48,127 nucleotides of DNA from Lachnospiraceae bacterium. Lineage in GTDB: Bacteria > Bacillota > Clostridia > Lachnospirales > Lachnospiraceae. The notes below the pieces were generated by a model that was not told the origin of the DNA, searched no databases, and saw only the letters and a list, made by a program, of their open reading frames with translations. Positions 9,006-17,362 of this stretch are shown here, in pieces. The DNA lies in NCBI GenBank assembly GCA_017445585.1, contig JAFSTX010000065.1:1-48127 (forward strand), in the 5' to 3' direction. Made by a program: the position numbers and the translations under genes. Every line of letters starts with the position of its first letter. Positions within the stretch are counted from its first letter, which is position 1.

Positions 9006-10034
9006 TTAGTCCTCCTTCTTTTCGGGAGAGGCAGAAAGCGCCTCTGCAACTTTATTTACGATATCTTTTTCTACAAATGAAACGGCCTGCATGAGCGTAT
9101 TGGAGATCTCCTTGCGGGTCGAATTGCCGTGAGCCTTGACTATGAGGCCCTTAAGACCGAGTAGCGGCGCTCCGCCGTACTCGCTGGCATCCAGCTTCTT
9201 GAGCGTGCCCTTGAGGGCCGGCTTGATCAGCAGACCGCCGATCTTGGATCTGGCGGAACTGTGCAGAGCCTCCTTGATCATACCGATGAGCGCACCGCCG
9301 GTGCCTTCGTAGAGTTTGAGGATAACGTTTCCGACGAAAGCGTCGCATACGATAACGTCCGCCTCTCCGTAAGGAATGCTCCGGGCTTCTATATTGCCGA
9401 TAAAATTGATGTCCGGAGTCTCTTTAAGGAGTTCATAGGTCTCCTTTACCACGGCGTTGCCCTTTTCCTCTTCGACTCCTACATTGACCAGACCGACCTT
9501 AGGATTATTGACTCCGAGAACGGATTCCATATAAATGGAGCCCATGACGGCAAACTGACGCAGGTTGCCGGGTTTGGCGTCCATATTGGCTCCGCTGTCT
9601 ATGAGCAGTGCGAGACCTTTAGACGTAGGGAAGACCACTCCTATAGGAGTGCGCTCCACGCCTCTCACGCGTCCCACGACGAGCTGTCCGCCTACCAGCA
9701 CCGCTCCGGTACTGCCCGCGGAGACGAAGCCGTCGGCCTCACCGTTTTTTACGAGGCTCATGCCTACGACTATAGACGAGTCCTTTTTGTGACGGATGGC
9801 TGCCACGGGAGGTTCGGACATCTCGATGATCTCTGAAGCTTCCACGATCCTGAGCCTGTCGCTGTCGTACTCCACACCGTCCAGGAAAGGGTTGATGGCG
9901 TCAGTCCTGCCGACGAGTATGACGCTGAGTTCTTCGGACCTTCTGAGTCCGTCCAGCGCACCGAGGACGACCTCTCCGGGGGCATTGTCGCCGCCCATGG
10001 CATCCAGAGCTATTACGATCTTCTTCTCTGACAT
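9006..10034 (-). CDS. plsX: Phosphate acyltransferase PlsX
   Basis: PlsX converts acyl-ACP and phosphate to acyl phosphate, the acyl donor used by PlsY to start phospholipid synthesis. The 342 residues match family length. Landmarks are the N-terminal VIALDAMGGDNAP, FVSAGSTGAVL in the middle, and NVGVEEEKGN. It is the first gene of the plsX-acpP-rnc-smc-ftsY-rpiB-lgt-DUF512 unit and has a good promoter of its own. I looked for a FapR-type operator in the leader and did not recognise one. plsY and plsC are not in the window. Confidence 0.96.
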   Translation of the reverse strand: MSEKKIVIALDAMGGDNAPGEVVLGALDGLRRSEELSVILVGRTDAINPFLDGVEYDSDRLRIVEASEIIEMSEPPVAAIRHKKDSSIVVGMSLVKNGEADGFVSAGSTGAVLVGGQLVVGRVRGVERTPIGVVFPTSKGLALLIDSGANMDAKPGNLRQFAVMGSIYMESVLGVNNPKVGLVNVGVEEEKGNAVVKETYELLKETPDINFIGNIEARSIPYGEADVIVCDAFVGNVILKLYEGTGGALIGMIKEALHSSARSKIGGLLIKPALKGTLKKLDASEYGGAPLLGLKGLIVKAHGNSTRKEISNTLMQAVSFVEKDIVNKVAEALSASPEKKED

Positions 10035-10069
10035 AAATGCACCTCTGAGTGAAAATATAAAACTGATAT

Positions 10070-10098
10070 ATTATACAAAATTACACGGTAATAATCAA
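10070..10098 (-). promoter_or_regulatory. Sigma-A-type promoter of the plsX operon
   Basis: On the minus strand, TTGATT (10093-10098) and TATAAT (10070-10075) are 17 nt apart, with the plsX ATG at 10034. It should drive the eight-gene unit down to DUF512, since all internal gaps are short. Confidence 0.65.
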
Positions 10099-10116
10099 AT
10101 ACATTAATCCTGCAGC

Positions 10117-10134
10117 AAAAAACCGTCCGACGGT
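10117..10134 (-). terminator. Short intrinsic terminator after mtaB
   Basis: On the minus strand a 5-bp stem (ACCGT/ACGGT, arms 10130-10134 and 10122-10126) with a 3-nt loop is followed by six T. The stem overlaps the last base region of the mtaB stop codon. It is short, so termination may be partial. Confidence 0.5.
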
Positions 10135-11426
10135 CAGTCCGTTTCCTCAAAAGTCCGGCGTGGCGCGCTGTACAGGCAGGTCAGGATTTCTCCTTCCCTG
10201 TGACCGGCCGCAGGCACAAGAAATCTGACGTATTCCGGGTTGTATCCGGTATAGTAATCCGTTCCGTCCACTGTCTCTATCTCCTCGAGAAGGACCGCAG
10301 AAGGATGGTCCGCATAATATGCCGCAAATGCCCTGCTGTGGCGCGCAGACATCTCCAGCAGGACACGGCTGCGCTCTTCCATGATATCCGATGCGACGCG
10401 TCCGGGCAGACGCTCGGCTGCAGTTTTGCGGCGCAGCGAGTATTTGAACACATGCATCTCGTAGAGATCGACATCCGTAAGGAAACGCACCGTCTGCGAG
10501 AATTCATCATCGCTCTCGCCGGGGAAGCCCACTATAACGTCCGTAGTTATCGCGGGATGCTCATAGGCGTCCCTCAGTATGGAACAGCTTCGCGCAAAAT
10601 CCTCTGTCGTATAATGCCTGTTCATGCGGCGAAGCGTGTCGTCGCATCCGCTCTGGAGTGACAGATGGAAATGTGGACAGAGGTTTTTGATCACGGAGAT
10701 CCCGGACACGAAATCCGGCGTGATGATACGCGGCTCCAGCGATCCCAGCCTGATCCTCCCCTCGCACATGACCTCGCTGACCCTGCCGATCAGCTCGAGC
10801 AGAGGCGGACCCATCTGCGATGCGCTGCCGTCCGTACCGTATGAGCTGAGATGGATACCTGTCAGAACTACCTCCCTGCATCCGCTGTCAGCGAGCCTCT
10901 TTGCCTCTTCAGCAACGAGATTGATATCACGGCTCCTGACACGTCCTCTGACATACGGTATCAGGCAGTAGCTGCAGAACTGGTTACAGCCGTCCTGGAC
11001 CTTGAGGAAAGCTCTCGTATGAAGTACCGTATCATCGATTCGCATTTCCTCAAATTCGCGCGCCGATCCTATATCGCAGGTCCGGCTCTCCATCGCGCTG
11101 ACCAGCTCGTAGAGATGTGATTTTTCGTCATTGCCGATCACAAGGTCTATGGCAGGATCGGCCTGGCAGCGTGCCGGATCGGCCTGCACATAGCATCCTA
11201 CCGCCACAACCGTAGCACCGGGATTGAGCTTTCTGGCCCTGTGGAGCATCTGTCTCGATTTGCGGTCGGCGATACCTGTAACAGTACATGTATTGACTAT
11301 GCAGACGTCAGCAGGCTCTTCAAAACCGACGAGCTCATAGCCATGGTCCGTAAACTGCCGGATCATGGCTTCCGTCTCGTATGAATTGACTTTGCAGCCG
11401 AGATTGTGAAAGGATACTTTTTTCAT
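10134..11426 (-). CDS. mtaB: tRNA t6A37 methylthiotransferase MtaB
   Basis: MtaB is a radical SAM enzyme that turns t6A37 into 2-methylthio-t6A in tRNAs reading ANN codons. The 430 residues show the three parts of the family: an N-terminal MTTase domain starting KKVSFHNLGCKVNSYE with conserved cysteines, a radical SAM domain with CNQFCSYC (CX3CX2C), and a C-terminal TRAM-like region. The motif ending in YVRGRVRSRD after the cluster is typical of MtaB over MiaB. No clear ribosome binding site precedes the ATG, so initiation may be weak. It is divergent from the HPr-like gene and sits alone between two terminators. Confidence 0.93.
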   Translation of the reverse strand: MKKVSFHNLGCKVNSYETEAMIRQFTDHGYELVGFEEPADVCIVNTCTVTGIADRKSRQMLHRARKLNPGATVVAVGCYVQADPARCQADPAIDLVIGNDEKSHLYELVSAMESRTCDIGSAREFEEMRIDDTVLHTRAFLKVQDGCNQFCSYCLIPYVRGRVRSRDINLVAEEAKRLADSGCREVVLTGIHLSSYGTDGSASQMGPPLLELIGRVSEVMCEGRIRLGSLEPRIITPDFVSGISVIKNLCPHFHLSLQSGCDDTLRRMNRHYTTEDFARSCSILRDAYEHPAITTDVIVGFPGESDDEFSQTVRFLTDVDLYEMHVFKYSLRRKTAAERLPGRVASDIMEERSRVLLEMSARHSRAFAAYYADHPSAVLLEEIETVDGTDYYTGYNPEYVRFLVPAAGHREGEILTCLYSAPRRTFEETD

Positions 11427-11455
11427 CTGCAGGTGTTGTAAATACAGTATTGGTC

Positions 11456-11484
11456 TTGACTTTTATTTTTTTCTAAACTATGAT
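11456..11484 (+). promoter_or_regulatory. Sigma-A-type promoter of the HPr-like gene
   Basis: TTGACT (11456-11461) and TATGAT (11479-11484) are 17 nt apart on the plus strand and lie upstream of a GAAAGGAG ribosome binding site and the ATG at 11522. Confidence 0.7.
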
Positions 11485-11521
11485 TTTCTAAACAATTTCA
11501 ATAACCGAAAGGAGTCATTTT

Positions 11522-11752
11522 ATGAAGACTTTTAATATCAGCCTCAATTCCATCGACAAAGTCAAAGGTTTTGTCGACACGATCTGCCGCTTTGACGGCG
11601 ATTTCGATCTCGTCTCCGGACGCTACGTCATCGATGCAAAGTCCATCATGGGCATCTTCAGTCTGGATCTGTCCAAGCCCATCGAGCTTGCTGTCCATTC
11701 AGACGATGAGGCGGATGCAGTCAAGGAAGCCCTTGCTCCGTTCATAATCTGA
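11522..11752 (+). CDS. HPr/Crh-like protein lacking the phosphohistidine region
   Basis: The 76-residue protein aligns by eye with HPr: KTF at the N-terminus, and KSIMGIFSLDL matching the HPr regulatory block KSIMGVMSLG with its serine (Ser46 in HPr, S41 here). The segment that should hold the active-site His15 (GIHARPA in Bacillus HPr) is replaced by a stretch around IDKVKG with no histidine. It therefore should not pass phosphate along the PTS. Keeping the serine and losing the histidine recalls Bacillus Crh, a cofactor of CcpA, although Crh is otherwise closer to HPr. It has its own promoter, ribosome binding site and terminator. Function beyond an HPr fold is inference. Confidence 0.82.
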   Translation: MKTFNISLNSIDKVKGFVDTICRFDGDFDLVSGRYVIDAKSIMGIFSLDLSKPIELAVHSDDEADAVKEALAPFII

Positions 11753-11768
11753 TCGGTTCCGTTCATAC

Positions 11769-11796
11769 GGCCTGCCGTCCGGCAGGCCTTTTTATT
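11769..11796 (+). terminator. Intrinsic terminator of the HPr-like gene
   Basis: A 9-bp perfect stem (GGCCTGCCG, 11769-11777, with CGGCAGGCC, 11780-11788) is followed by a T-rich run. The run overlaps the end of the convergent thiI gene. No matching T-tract exists in the other direction, so it probably serves the plus strand only. Confidence 0.85.
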
Positions 11797-12973
11797 TTGC
11801 CCAGACCACCTCGGCGGTATTGATCGCGCGATCTGTCATCTCCGTCATATCGCCCAGCTTAGTCTCCGACTTTTCTATCGCCGAAAGAAGGGGCTTGGTC
11901 ACGGGATGCTTAGCGACAAAGATCGTACAGCAGTCCTCATACGGAAGGATAGACGTCTCGTAGGCTCCTATCTTCTCAGAAAGCGCTACGATATCCATCT
12001 TGTCAAAAGCGATCAGCGGCCTGAATACCGGCATAGAGCAGACTGCATTCGTGCAGGCCAGGCTCTGTACGGTCTGGGAAGCAACCTGGCCTATGCTCTC
12101 ACCGGTGATCAGTGCCTGACAGCCGTCGTCCCTGGCCAGCTGTTCAGCTATACGCATCATATATCTGCGCATGATTATGGTCAGCTCATCGTGCGGGCAT
12201 GTCTGGTAGATATACATCTGGATCTCGGTAAAATTGACTATATGCAGCTTTATCGGTCCCGAGTATGCGGCTACGATACGCGCCAGATCGACTACTTTTT
12301 CCTTTGCCTGCTCGCTCGTATATGGCGGTGCATGGAAATACACAGCCTCCAGCTCCATGCCGCGCTTGGAGCACATCCAGCCGGCGACAGGACTGTCGAT
12401 ACCTCCCGAGAGGAGCAGCATGCCGGTACCGTTGCTGCCCACGGGCATGCCTCCGGGACCGGGAATCACCGCCGAGTAGAGATTGATCTCGTTATCGCGG
12501 ATCTCCACATTGATACTGACTTCGGGGGCGTGCACGTCCACAGTCAGATCCGGGAAGGAAGCCAGCAGCGCCTCGCCGAGCTGTGCGGCTATCTGCATGG
12601 AGTCGAGCGGATAGTTCTTGCGTGTCCTGCGGGCAAAGACCTTGAATGAGAAAGCCTTTTTATCATATGCCTCCCCGACAAAAGCAATGACTTTATCCCG
12701 GAGTGCATCGAAACCTTCGTCGGAAAGCTGTACCATCGGACAGATCGACGAGATACCAAAGACGCGGCTCATGGCCGCTACTGCCTCGTCGTAGTCGTAT
12801 TCGCCTTCGCAGTACACATATATCCTTCCGACGCTCTTTACGGCCTTAAACGAGCCCTCAGCGCGCTTTAGAGCCGTTTTGAGGCGGCTCAGAAGCTGAT
12901 CCTCAAAGATGTACCTGTTCTTGCCTTTTACGCCGATCTCGGCGTATTTGATCAAAAAAGCACTGTAACGCAT
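11792..12973 (-). CDS. thiI: tRNA 4-thiouridine synthase ThiI
   Basis: ThiI adenylates and thiolates U8 in tRNA and in some species also supplies sulfur to thiamine thiazole synthesis. The 393 residues contain the N-terminal ferredoxin-like and THUMP region (about 1-165) and a PP-loop ATPase with LLLSGGIDSPVAGWM near residue 187. There is no C-terminal rhodanese domain, as in Bacillus ThiI, so an outside sulfur donor such as a NifS-type desulfurase is expected; none is nearby. It is the last gene of the leuS unit, 3 nt after rsmE, and converges on the HPr-like gene. Confidence 0.95.
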   Translation of the reverse strand: MRYSAFLIKYAEIGVKGKNRYIFEDQLLSRLKTALKRAEGSFKAVKSVGRIYVYCEGEYDYDEAVAAMSRVFGISSICPMVQLSDEGFDALRDKVIAFVGEAYDKKAFSFKVFARRTRKNYPLDSMQIAAQLGEALLASFPDLTVDVHAPEVSINVEIRDNEINLYSAVIPGPGGMPVGSNGTGMLLLSGGIDSPVAGWMCSKRGMELEAVYFHAPPYTSEQAKEKVVDLARIVAAYSGPIKLHIVNFTEIQMYIYQTCPHDELTIIMRRYMMRIAEQLARDDGCQALITGESIGQVASQTVQSLACTNAVCSMPVFRPLIAFDKMDIVALSEKIGAYETSILPYEDCCTIFVAKHPVTKPLLSAIEKSETKLGDMTEMTDRAINTAEVVWAK

Positions 12974-12976
12974 ATA

Positions 12977-13720
12977 TTAACCTCTGTTATTGATTTCATC
13001 CGTAAGCATGAGAAAGGCGATCAGCGCGGGTCCCGCGGTCTCGGTGCGGAGAATGCGCCTTCCGAGCGAGACGAGCCTGGCTCCGGCGCAGAGCGCTTTT
13101 GTGACCTCATCCGGCTCATAGCCTCCTTCGGGACCTATAAATACCGATACACTATCCGACTCTTTCAGCTCAGCTGCGGTGGCGGCCAGCGTCTCCATGC
13201 CCTCTGCGTTCTCATATGGCAGGAGGATGAGCGAGCCATCCGCATCGTGAAGGGCCTCATCCAGACCCATTACAGGACCTACGGAAGGTATGATGCCTCG
13301 TCCGCTCTGTTTGGCAGCGCTCTCTGCAATGGCCTGCCATCTGGCTGTGCGCGACTCCTTTTTCCTCTCATCGAGCCTGACGACGCATCTGTCCATCTCC
13401 ACAGGGACGATGCGGACTGCCCCCAGCTCGACGGATTTCTGTATGATACCGTCCATCTTTTCACCCTTTGCGAGACCCTGATAGAGCGTGATGCATACGG
13501 ATAGCTCCGGAGCATCCGCAGCTCTGTCGGCCTCAAGGATGATCTCGTCAGTTGTGACGTCCCGTATCACACAATAATACGGCAGTCCGTCGCTTCCGGT
13601 TAGAACTACCGTATCGTCAGCATGCATGCGCAGTACGTTCTTAATGTGGTTGTAGTCTGAGCCGGTGATCCTGACGGTATCACACACTCTGACAGGTTCT
13701 TTTACAAAAAAATGATACAT
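12977..13720 (-). CDS. rsmE: 16S rRNA m3U1498 methyltransferase RsmE
   Basis: RsmE is a SPOUT-class enzyme that methylates N3 of U1498 in 16S rRNA. The 247 residues have the family layout: an N-terminal PUA-like RNA-binding part (about 1-70) and a C-terminal trefoil-knot domain with SVFIGPEGGYEPDEV and LGRRILRTETAGPALIAF. It lies 3 nt behind the lipoprotein gene and 3 nt before thiI. In many bacteria rsmE follows prmA; that gene is not present here. Confidence 0.94.
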   Translation of the reverse strand: MYHFFVKEPVRVCDTVRITGSDYNHIKNVLRMHADDTVVLTGSDGLPYYCVIRDVTTDEIILEADRAADAPELSVCITLYQGLAKGEKMDGIIQKSVELGAVRIVPVEMDRCVVRLDERKKESRTARWQAIAESAAKQSGRGIIPSVGPVMGLDEALHDADGSLILLPYENAEGMETLAATAAELKESDSVSVFIGPEGGYEPDEVTKALCAGARLVSLGRRILRTETAGPALIAFLMLTDEINNRG

Positions 13721-13723
13721 AAC

Positions 13724-14530
13724 TCAGTACCCGCTAAGATCCGGAAAAACTATCGGCGCAAGAGCATCACCGTATCCGGTCAGAGTCACTTCCACACTCT
13801 GGGAGACTGTCTGCCCCTGGCTCTGGGTATTAAAGGTGTAACCCTCGGAAGTGATATATCCGCTCGAGCTGACTACGATCTCCCCGCTTCCGACGGTGTC
13901 AAGAGCGTTGATCATTCCGTGAAATCTCATACTGATCTGGCGCGTTCCGTCGACACTGTCCTCCACGCTTATATCTGTGATGTATTCAGGCAGCAGTTCC
14001 TTGCGGAAGACTCTGAGGACGTCGATCTCCGACGCGGCGGCTTCAAAATAGGTCTCCTGCTTTGAACGCGAATCCCCGCTGCTGGAATACAGCACGCTGT
14101 CGCGGTAATACATCTCAAGTTCTATAATACGGTCTTTGGCTTTGACGCTGCCTGTCGCACTGATCTGAGGAGCGCTGCTGTGCGCTCCTATGTATTTTAC
14201 GAGCAGATTCAGCGACTGTGCCTGCGAATCTCCGCCGCTGACAATGCGGGTATAGACCATAGTCTGATACTCCCGGTTGTCCAGGGCGTCGGTGGCGTTT
14301 CTCGCCTTCTCATAGATCTCCCATCCTGCAGGCGCTGCAGATCCGGATACGGCCGGCGAGCCGTCGGTGACAGGTGTTTCGTCTCCGGCGGATTTACTCT
14401 CCGCCGAAGACGAGGTCACTGCCGCAGGTCCGTCATCATAAGGCGCAGGATTCGTAGCATCGGGATCCTCACCGCAGCCGGCGGCAAGCAGCAGTAACAG
14501 TGCAATTGTCAGTGTCAGGAGCTTTTTCAT
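13724..14530 (-). CDS. Putative lipoprotein of unknown function
   Basis: The protein has 268 residues with a lipoprotein signal peptide: MKK, a Leu-rich core and lipobox LAAGC with the acceptor cysteine at C19. A low-complexity Ser/Ala/Pro linker (about 20-68) leads to a globular part rich in beta-like alternation, resembling the diffuse family of extracytoplasmic lipoproteins that Firmicutes carry in quantity. It should be lipidated by Lgt and stay on the outer face of the membrane. The nearest ribosome binding site (GGAGGT) is 13 nt before the ATG, which is long. The gene sits between leuS and rsmE. I do not recognise a function. Confidence 0.8.
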   Translation of the reverse strand: MKKLLTLTIALLLLLAAGCGEDPDATNPAPYDDGPAAVTSSSAESKSAGDETPVTDGSPAVSGSAAPAGWEIYEKARNATDALDNREYQTMVYTRIVSGGDSQAQSLNLLVKYIGAHSSAPQISATGSVKAKDRIIELEMYYRDSVLYSSSGDSRSKQETYFEAAASEIDVLRVFRKELLPEYITDISVEDSVDGTRQISMRFHGMINALDTVGSGEIVVSSSGYITSEGYTFNTQSQGQTVSQSVEVTLTGYGDALAPIVFPDLSGY

Positions 14531-14553
14531 CAGCTTCGGACAGACCTCCGGGA

Positions 14554-16977
14554 TTATTTTGCCACTATGTTCACGATGCGTCCGGGAACATAGATCTCCT
14601 TTATCACATTGCCGGTAAGACGATCACCGAGCATCTCTCTGGCAGCGGTGATCGCAGCAGCCTGATCGGCATCTCTGGGAATGACGATAGTGCCTTTGAG
14701 CTTGCCGTTTATCTGAACGCCGATCTCGATAGTGGCGTCCACGGTCTTGGAGGCGTCGTATTCCGGCCAGGCAGCTTTGGCTATAAAACCGCTGCCTCCG
14801 AGCATCTCATAGATCTCCTCGGCTATATGCGGCGCGAACGGGCTGACAAGCTTGATATATGCGATAAGCTGGTCATGACCTATCCGGCCAGCGGCGTAGA
14901 TCTCATTGATCAGACCCATCAGGGCAGCTATAGCCGTGTTGAACTTCATCGCGGCGATATCCTCGCCGACTTTTTTTATCGCCTTGTGGAGCGGGCCCTC
15001 GAGTTCTGCGACTTCGTTGTCAGTGACGATATCTGTAAGTCCGGCGATCCTCTCGAGGAATTTGCGGCAGCCCTTCAGAGAAGAGTCATTCCAGGGTGCG
15101 GATGCCGCATAGTCACCCATAAAGAGCACGTATGTGCGAAGCGTGTCGGCGCCGTATGCGTCCACGATATCCAGCGGATCCACGACGTTGCCCTTTGATT
15201 TGCTCATCTTCTCGCCGTCGGGACCCAGGATCAGGCCCTGCGCGGAGCGTTTCATATAGGGTTCCGGAGTATTTACCTCGCCCAGATCATAGAGGAATCT
15301 GTGCCAGAACCTGGAATAGATCAGGTGTCTGGTGACATGCTCCATGCCTCCGTTATAGTGGTCGACAGGCATCCAGTATTCGAGCTTCTTCCTGTCAGCA
15401 AAGCACTTGTCGTTATGCGGATCGATATATCTGAGATAATACCAGGACGAACCAGCCCACTGAGGCATCGTATCCGTCTCCCGCTTTGCGTCGCGCCCGC
15501 ATTTGGGGCACTTGCAGTTTACGAATTCGGGGATCTTGGCCAGAGGCGACTCGCCGTCTGAGCCGGGCTCGAAATTCTCCACCTCCGGAAGGCGCAGCGG
15601 AAGCTCCTCATAGGGCACAGCCACATAGCCGCAGCTGTCGCAGTGCACGATGGGTATGGGTTCTCCCCAGTATCTCTGGCGATTGAACGCCCAGTCTTTC
15701 ATCTTGTATTGGACTCCGCCCTCGCCAGCGCCCCGTTCCTCGAGCACTTCGATCATCCTTGCTATGGAATCCTTTTTGTTCGTATAGCCGTTCAGGAAAT
15801 CGGAATTGATCATCTCTCCGTCTCCGCTCCAGGCTTCCTTTGAAATGTCGCCGCCCTTTATGACTTCCACTATATCTGCTCCGAAGGCTTTGGCGAAGTC
15901 ATAGTCTCTCTGATCGTGGGCAGGTACGGCCATGATGGCTCCGGTACCGTAGCCCATCATAACGTAATCGGCGATAAAGATCGGTATCTTCTTGCCGCTC
16001 ATGGGATTGACTGCGCAGATGCCCTCGAGCCTGACGCCGGTCTTATCCTTTACGAGCTGAGTGCGCTCGAATTCGGTCTTTTTTGAACATTCGGACCTAT
16101 AGGCACGCACCGCGTCCATATTGGAGATGCGTCCGGCAAGTTCGTCTATGACGGGATGCTCAGGCGCCACGACCATAAAGGTCACTCCAAAGAGCGTATC
16201 GGGGCGGGTGGTATAGATGCGGAGCTTTCTGGCATTGCCGTCTTCTCCAAAGATCTGCCTGCCCTCAGCATCGGATAAGGTAAAGTTTACAAAAGCGCCG
16301 GTAGAACGTCCTATCCAGTTCACCTGCTGCTGCTTGATGTTTTCCGGGAACTGCACAGTCTCGAGTCCCTCAAGAAGCTTGTCGGCATACCTGGTAATGC
16401 GCAGATACCAGACGTCCTTGGATTTCTGGATGACGTCGCTGTGGCAGATATCGCACTTGCCGCCCTGGCTGTCCTCATTGGAGAGGACGACCTTGCAGGA
16501 AGGACAGTAATTGACAAGGGTCTTGTCCTTAAAAGCAAGTCCGTGCTCGAACATCTTGAGGAAGATCCACTGAGTCCACTTGTAATAATCCTCGTCGGTA
16601 GTGTCTATGACACGGCTCCAGTCAAACGAAAAGCCCACCTTGCGCAGCTGCTCGGAAAAATGCGCTATGTTCTGATCGGTGACGATACGGGGGTGGATCC
16701 CGGTCTTGATAGCGTAGTTTTCGGCAGGCAGACCGAAGGCGTCAAAGCCAATCGGGAAAAGTACGTTTATATCCTGCATACGCAGCATCCGGCACATGGC
16801 GTCCAGTCCCAGATAAGCCTTGCAGTGTCCCACATGAAGGCCCGCTCCGGACGGATAAGGGAATTCGACCAGACCGTAGAATTTCTTTTTTGTGCTCTCG
16901 TCATCAGCCGCAAAGACCATGTTGTCTTCCCAGCTCTTCTGCCATTTGGGTTCGATCTTTTTAAAATTGTACTTCAT
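14554..16977 (-). CDS. leuS: Leucyl-tRNA synthetase
   Basis: LeuS charges tRNA-Leu. The 807 residues match the bacterial class Ia enzyme. The HIGH motif region reads PYPSGAGLHVGHCKAY (about 40-55), the editing domain carries the threonine-rich YTTRPDTLFGVTFMV block (about 250), and the KMSKS loop reads GEKMSKSKGNVVDP (near 580). A ribosome binding site (AAGGAAG) and a good promoter precede it. The leader is only about 40 nt from the -10 box to the ATG, too short for a T-box, so tRNA-dependent antitermination seems absent. It leads the leuS, lipoprotein, rsmE, thiI unit. Confidence 0.97.
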   Translation of the reverse strand: MKYNFKKIEPKWQKSWEDNMVFAADDESTKKKFYGLVEFPYPSGAGLHVGHCKAYLGLDAMCRMLRMQDINVLFPIGFDAFGLPAENYAIKTGIHPRIVTDQNIAHFSEQLRKVGFSFDWSRVIDTTDEDYYKWTQWIFLKMFEHGLAFKDKTLVNYCPSCKVVLSNEDSQGGKCDICHSDVIQKSKDVWYLRITRYADKLLEGLETVQFPENIKQQQVNWIGRSTGAFVNFTLSDAEGRQIFGEDGNARKLRIYTTRPDTLFGVTFMVVAPEHPVIDELAGRISNMDAVRAYRSECSKKTEFERTQLVKDKTGVRLEGICAVNPMSGKKIPIFIADYVMMGYGTGAIMAVPAHDQRDYDFAKAFGADIVEVIKGGDISKEAWSGDGEMINSDFLNGYTNKKDSIARMIEVLEERGAGEGGVQYKMKDWAFNRQRYWGEPIPIVHCDSCGYVAVPYEELPLRLPEVENFEPGSDGESPLAKIPEFVNCKCPKCGRDAKRETDTMPQWAGSSWYYLRYIDPHNDKCFADRKKLEYWMPVDHYNGGMEHVTRHLIYSRFWHRFLYDLGEVNTPEPYMKRSAQGLILGPDGEKMSKSKGNVVDPLDIVDAYGADTLRTYVLFMGDYAASAPWNDSSLKGCRKFLERIAGLTDIVTDNEVAELEGPLHKAIKKVGEDIAAMKFNTAIAALMGLINEIYAAGRIGHDQLIAYIKLVSPFAPHIAEEIYEMLGGSGFIAKAAWPEYDASKTVDATIEIGVQINGKLKGTIVIPRDADQAAAITAAREMLGDRLTGNVIKEIYVPGRIVNIVAK

Positions 16978-17019
16978 CCTGACACTTCCTTTTATGGTTT
17001 GTAAAATGACTATCGTCTG

Positions 17020-17048
17020 ATTTTATCATTTTCCGGGCTTTTCTTCAA
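17020..17048 (-). promoter_or_regulatory. Sigma-A-type promoter of leuS
   Basis: On the minus strand TTGAAG (17043-17048) and TAAAAT (17020-17025) are separated by 17 nt. They lie between the small gene ending at 17064 and the leuS ATG. Confidence 0.6.
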
Positions 17049-17063
17049 GATGCGGACGCCTTT

Positions 17064-17348
17064 TTACGCTTCCGGCGCGAAGGTTTCATTCAGCCAGTCG
17101 ATCAGCGCAACGCGGCCCTCTTCACTGAACTCAAACTCCTTCTTAACGGTTCGTTCCGGACCGTAGGAAGCATATGAGAGCGGTTCTGGCCAGACAGCCG
17201 CCACAAGATGCGAATTATCAGTATTCTTTACTTTGACGTCATCACTGTCCGTCACGGAACAGATACGGTAGCGCATGCCCTTATAGCTGCCTGTAAATAC
17301 CTGCGTGGTCAGATACTGCAATGAAAGTATATCGCTGTATTGGATCAT
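17064..17348 (-). CDS. Small protein of unknown function following addA
   Basis: The gene encodes 94 residues from the ATG at 17348, which follows GGAAGGAG at good spacing; an upstream in-frame ATG at 17390 lies inside addA and lacks a ribosome binding site. The sequence is soluble and mixed, with YKGMRYRICSV near residues 22-32 and a C-terminal helix-like end (EEGRVALIDWLNETF). I do not recognise a family. It begins 14 nt after the addA stop and is probably cotranscribed with addBA. Confidence 0.65.
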   Translation of the reverse strand: MIQYSDILSLQYLTTQVFTGSYKGMRYRICSVTDSDDVKVKNTDNSHLVAAVWPEPLSYASYGPERTVKKEFEFSEEGRVALIDWLNETFAPEA

Positions 17349-17362
17349 TTTTTCTCCTTCCG

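Noticed and set aside
16978-17063. T-box leader for leuS
   Set aside because: Too little space between the -10 box and the start codon, and no T-box consensus is visible.
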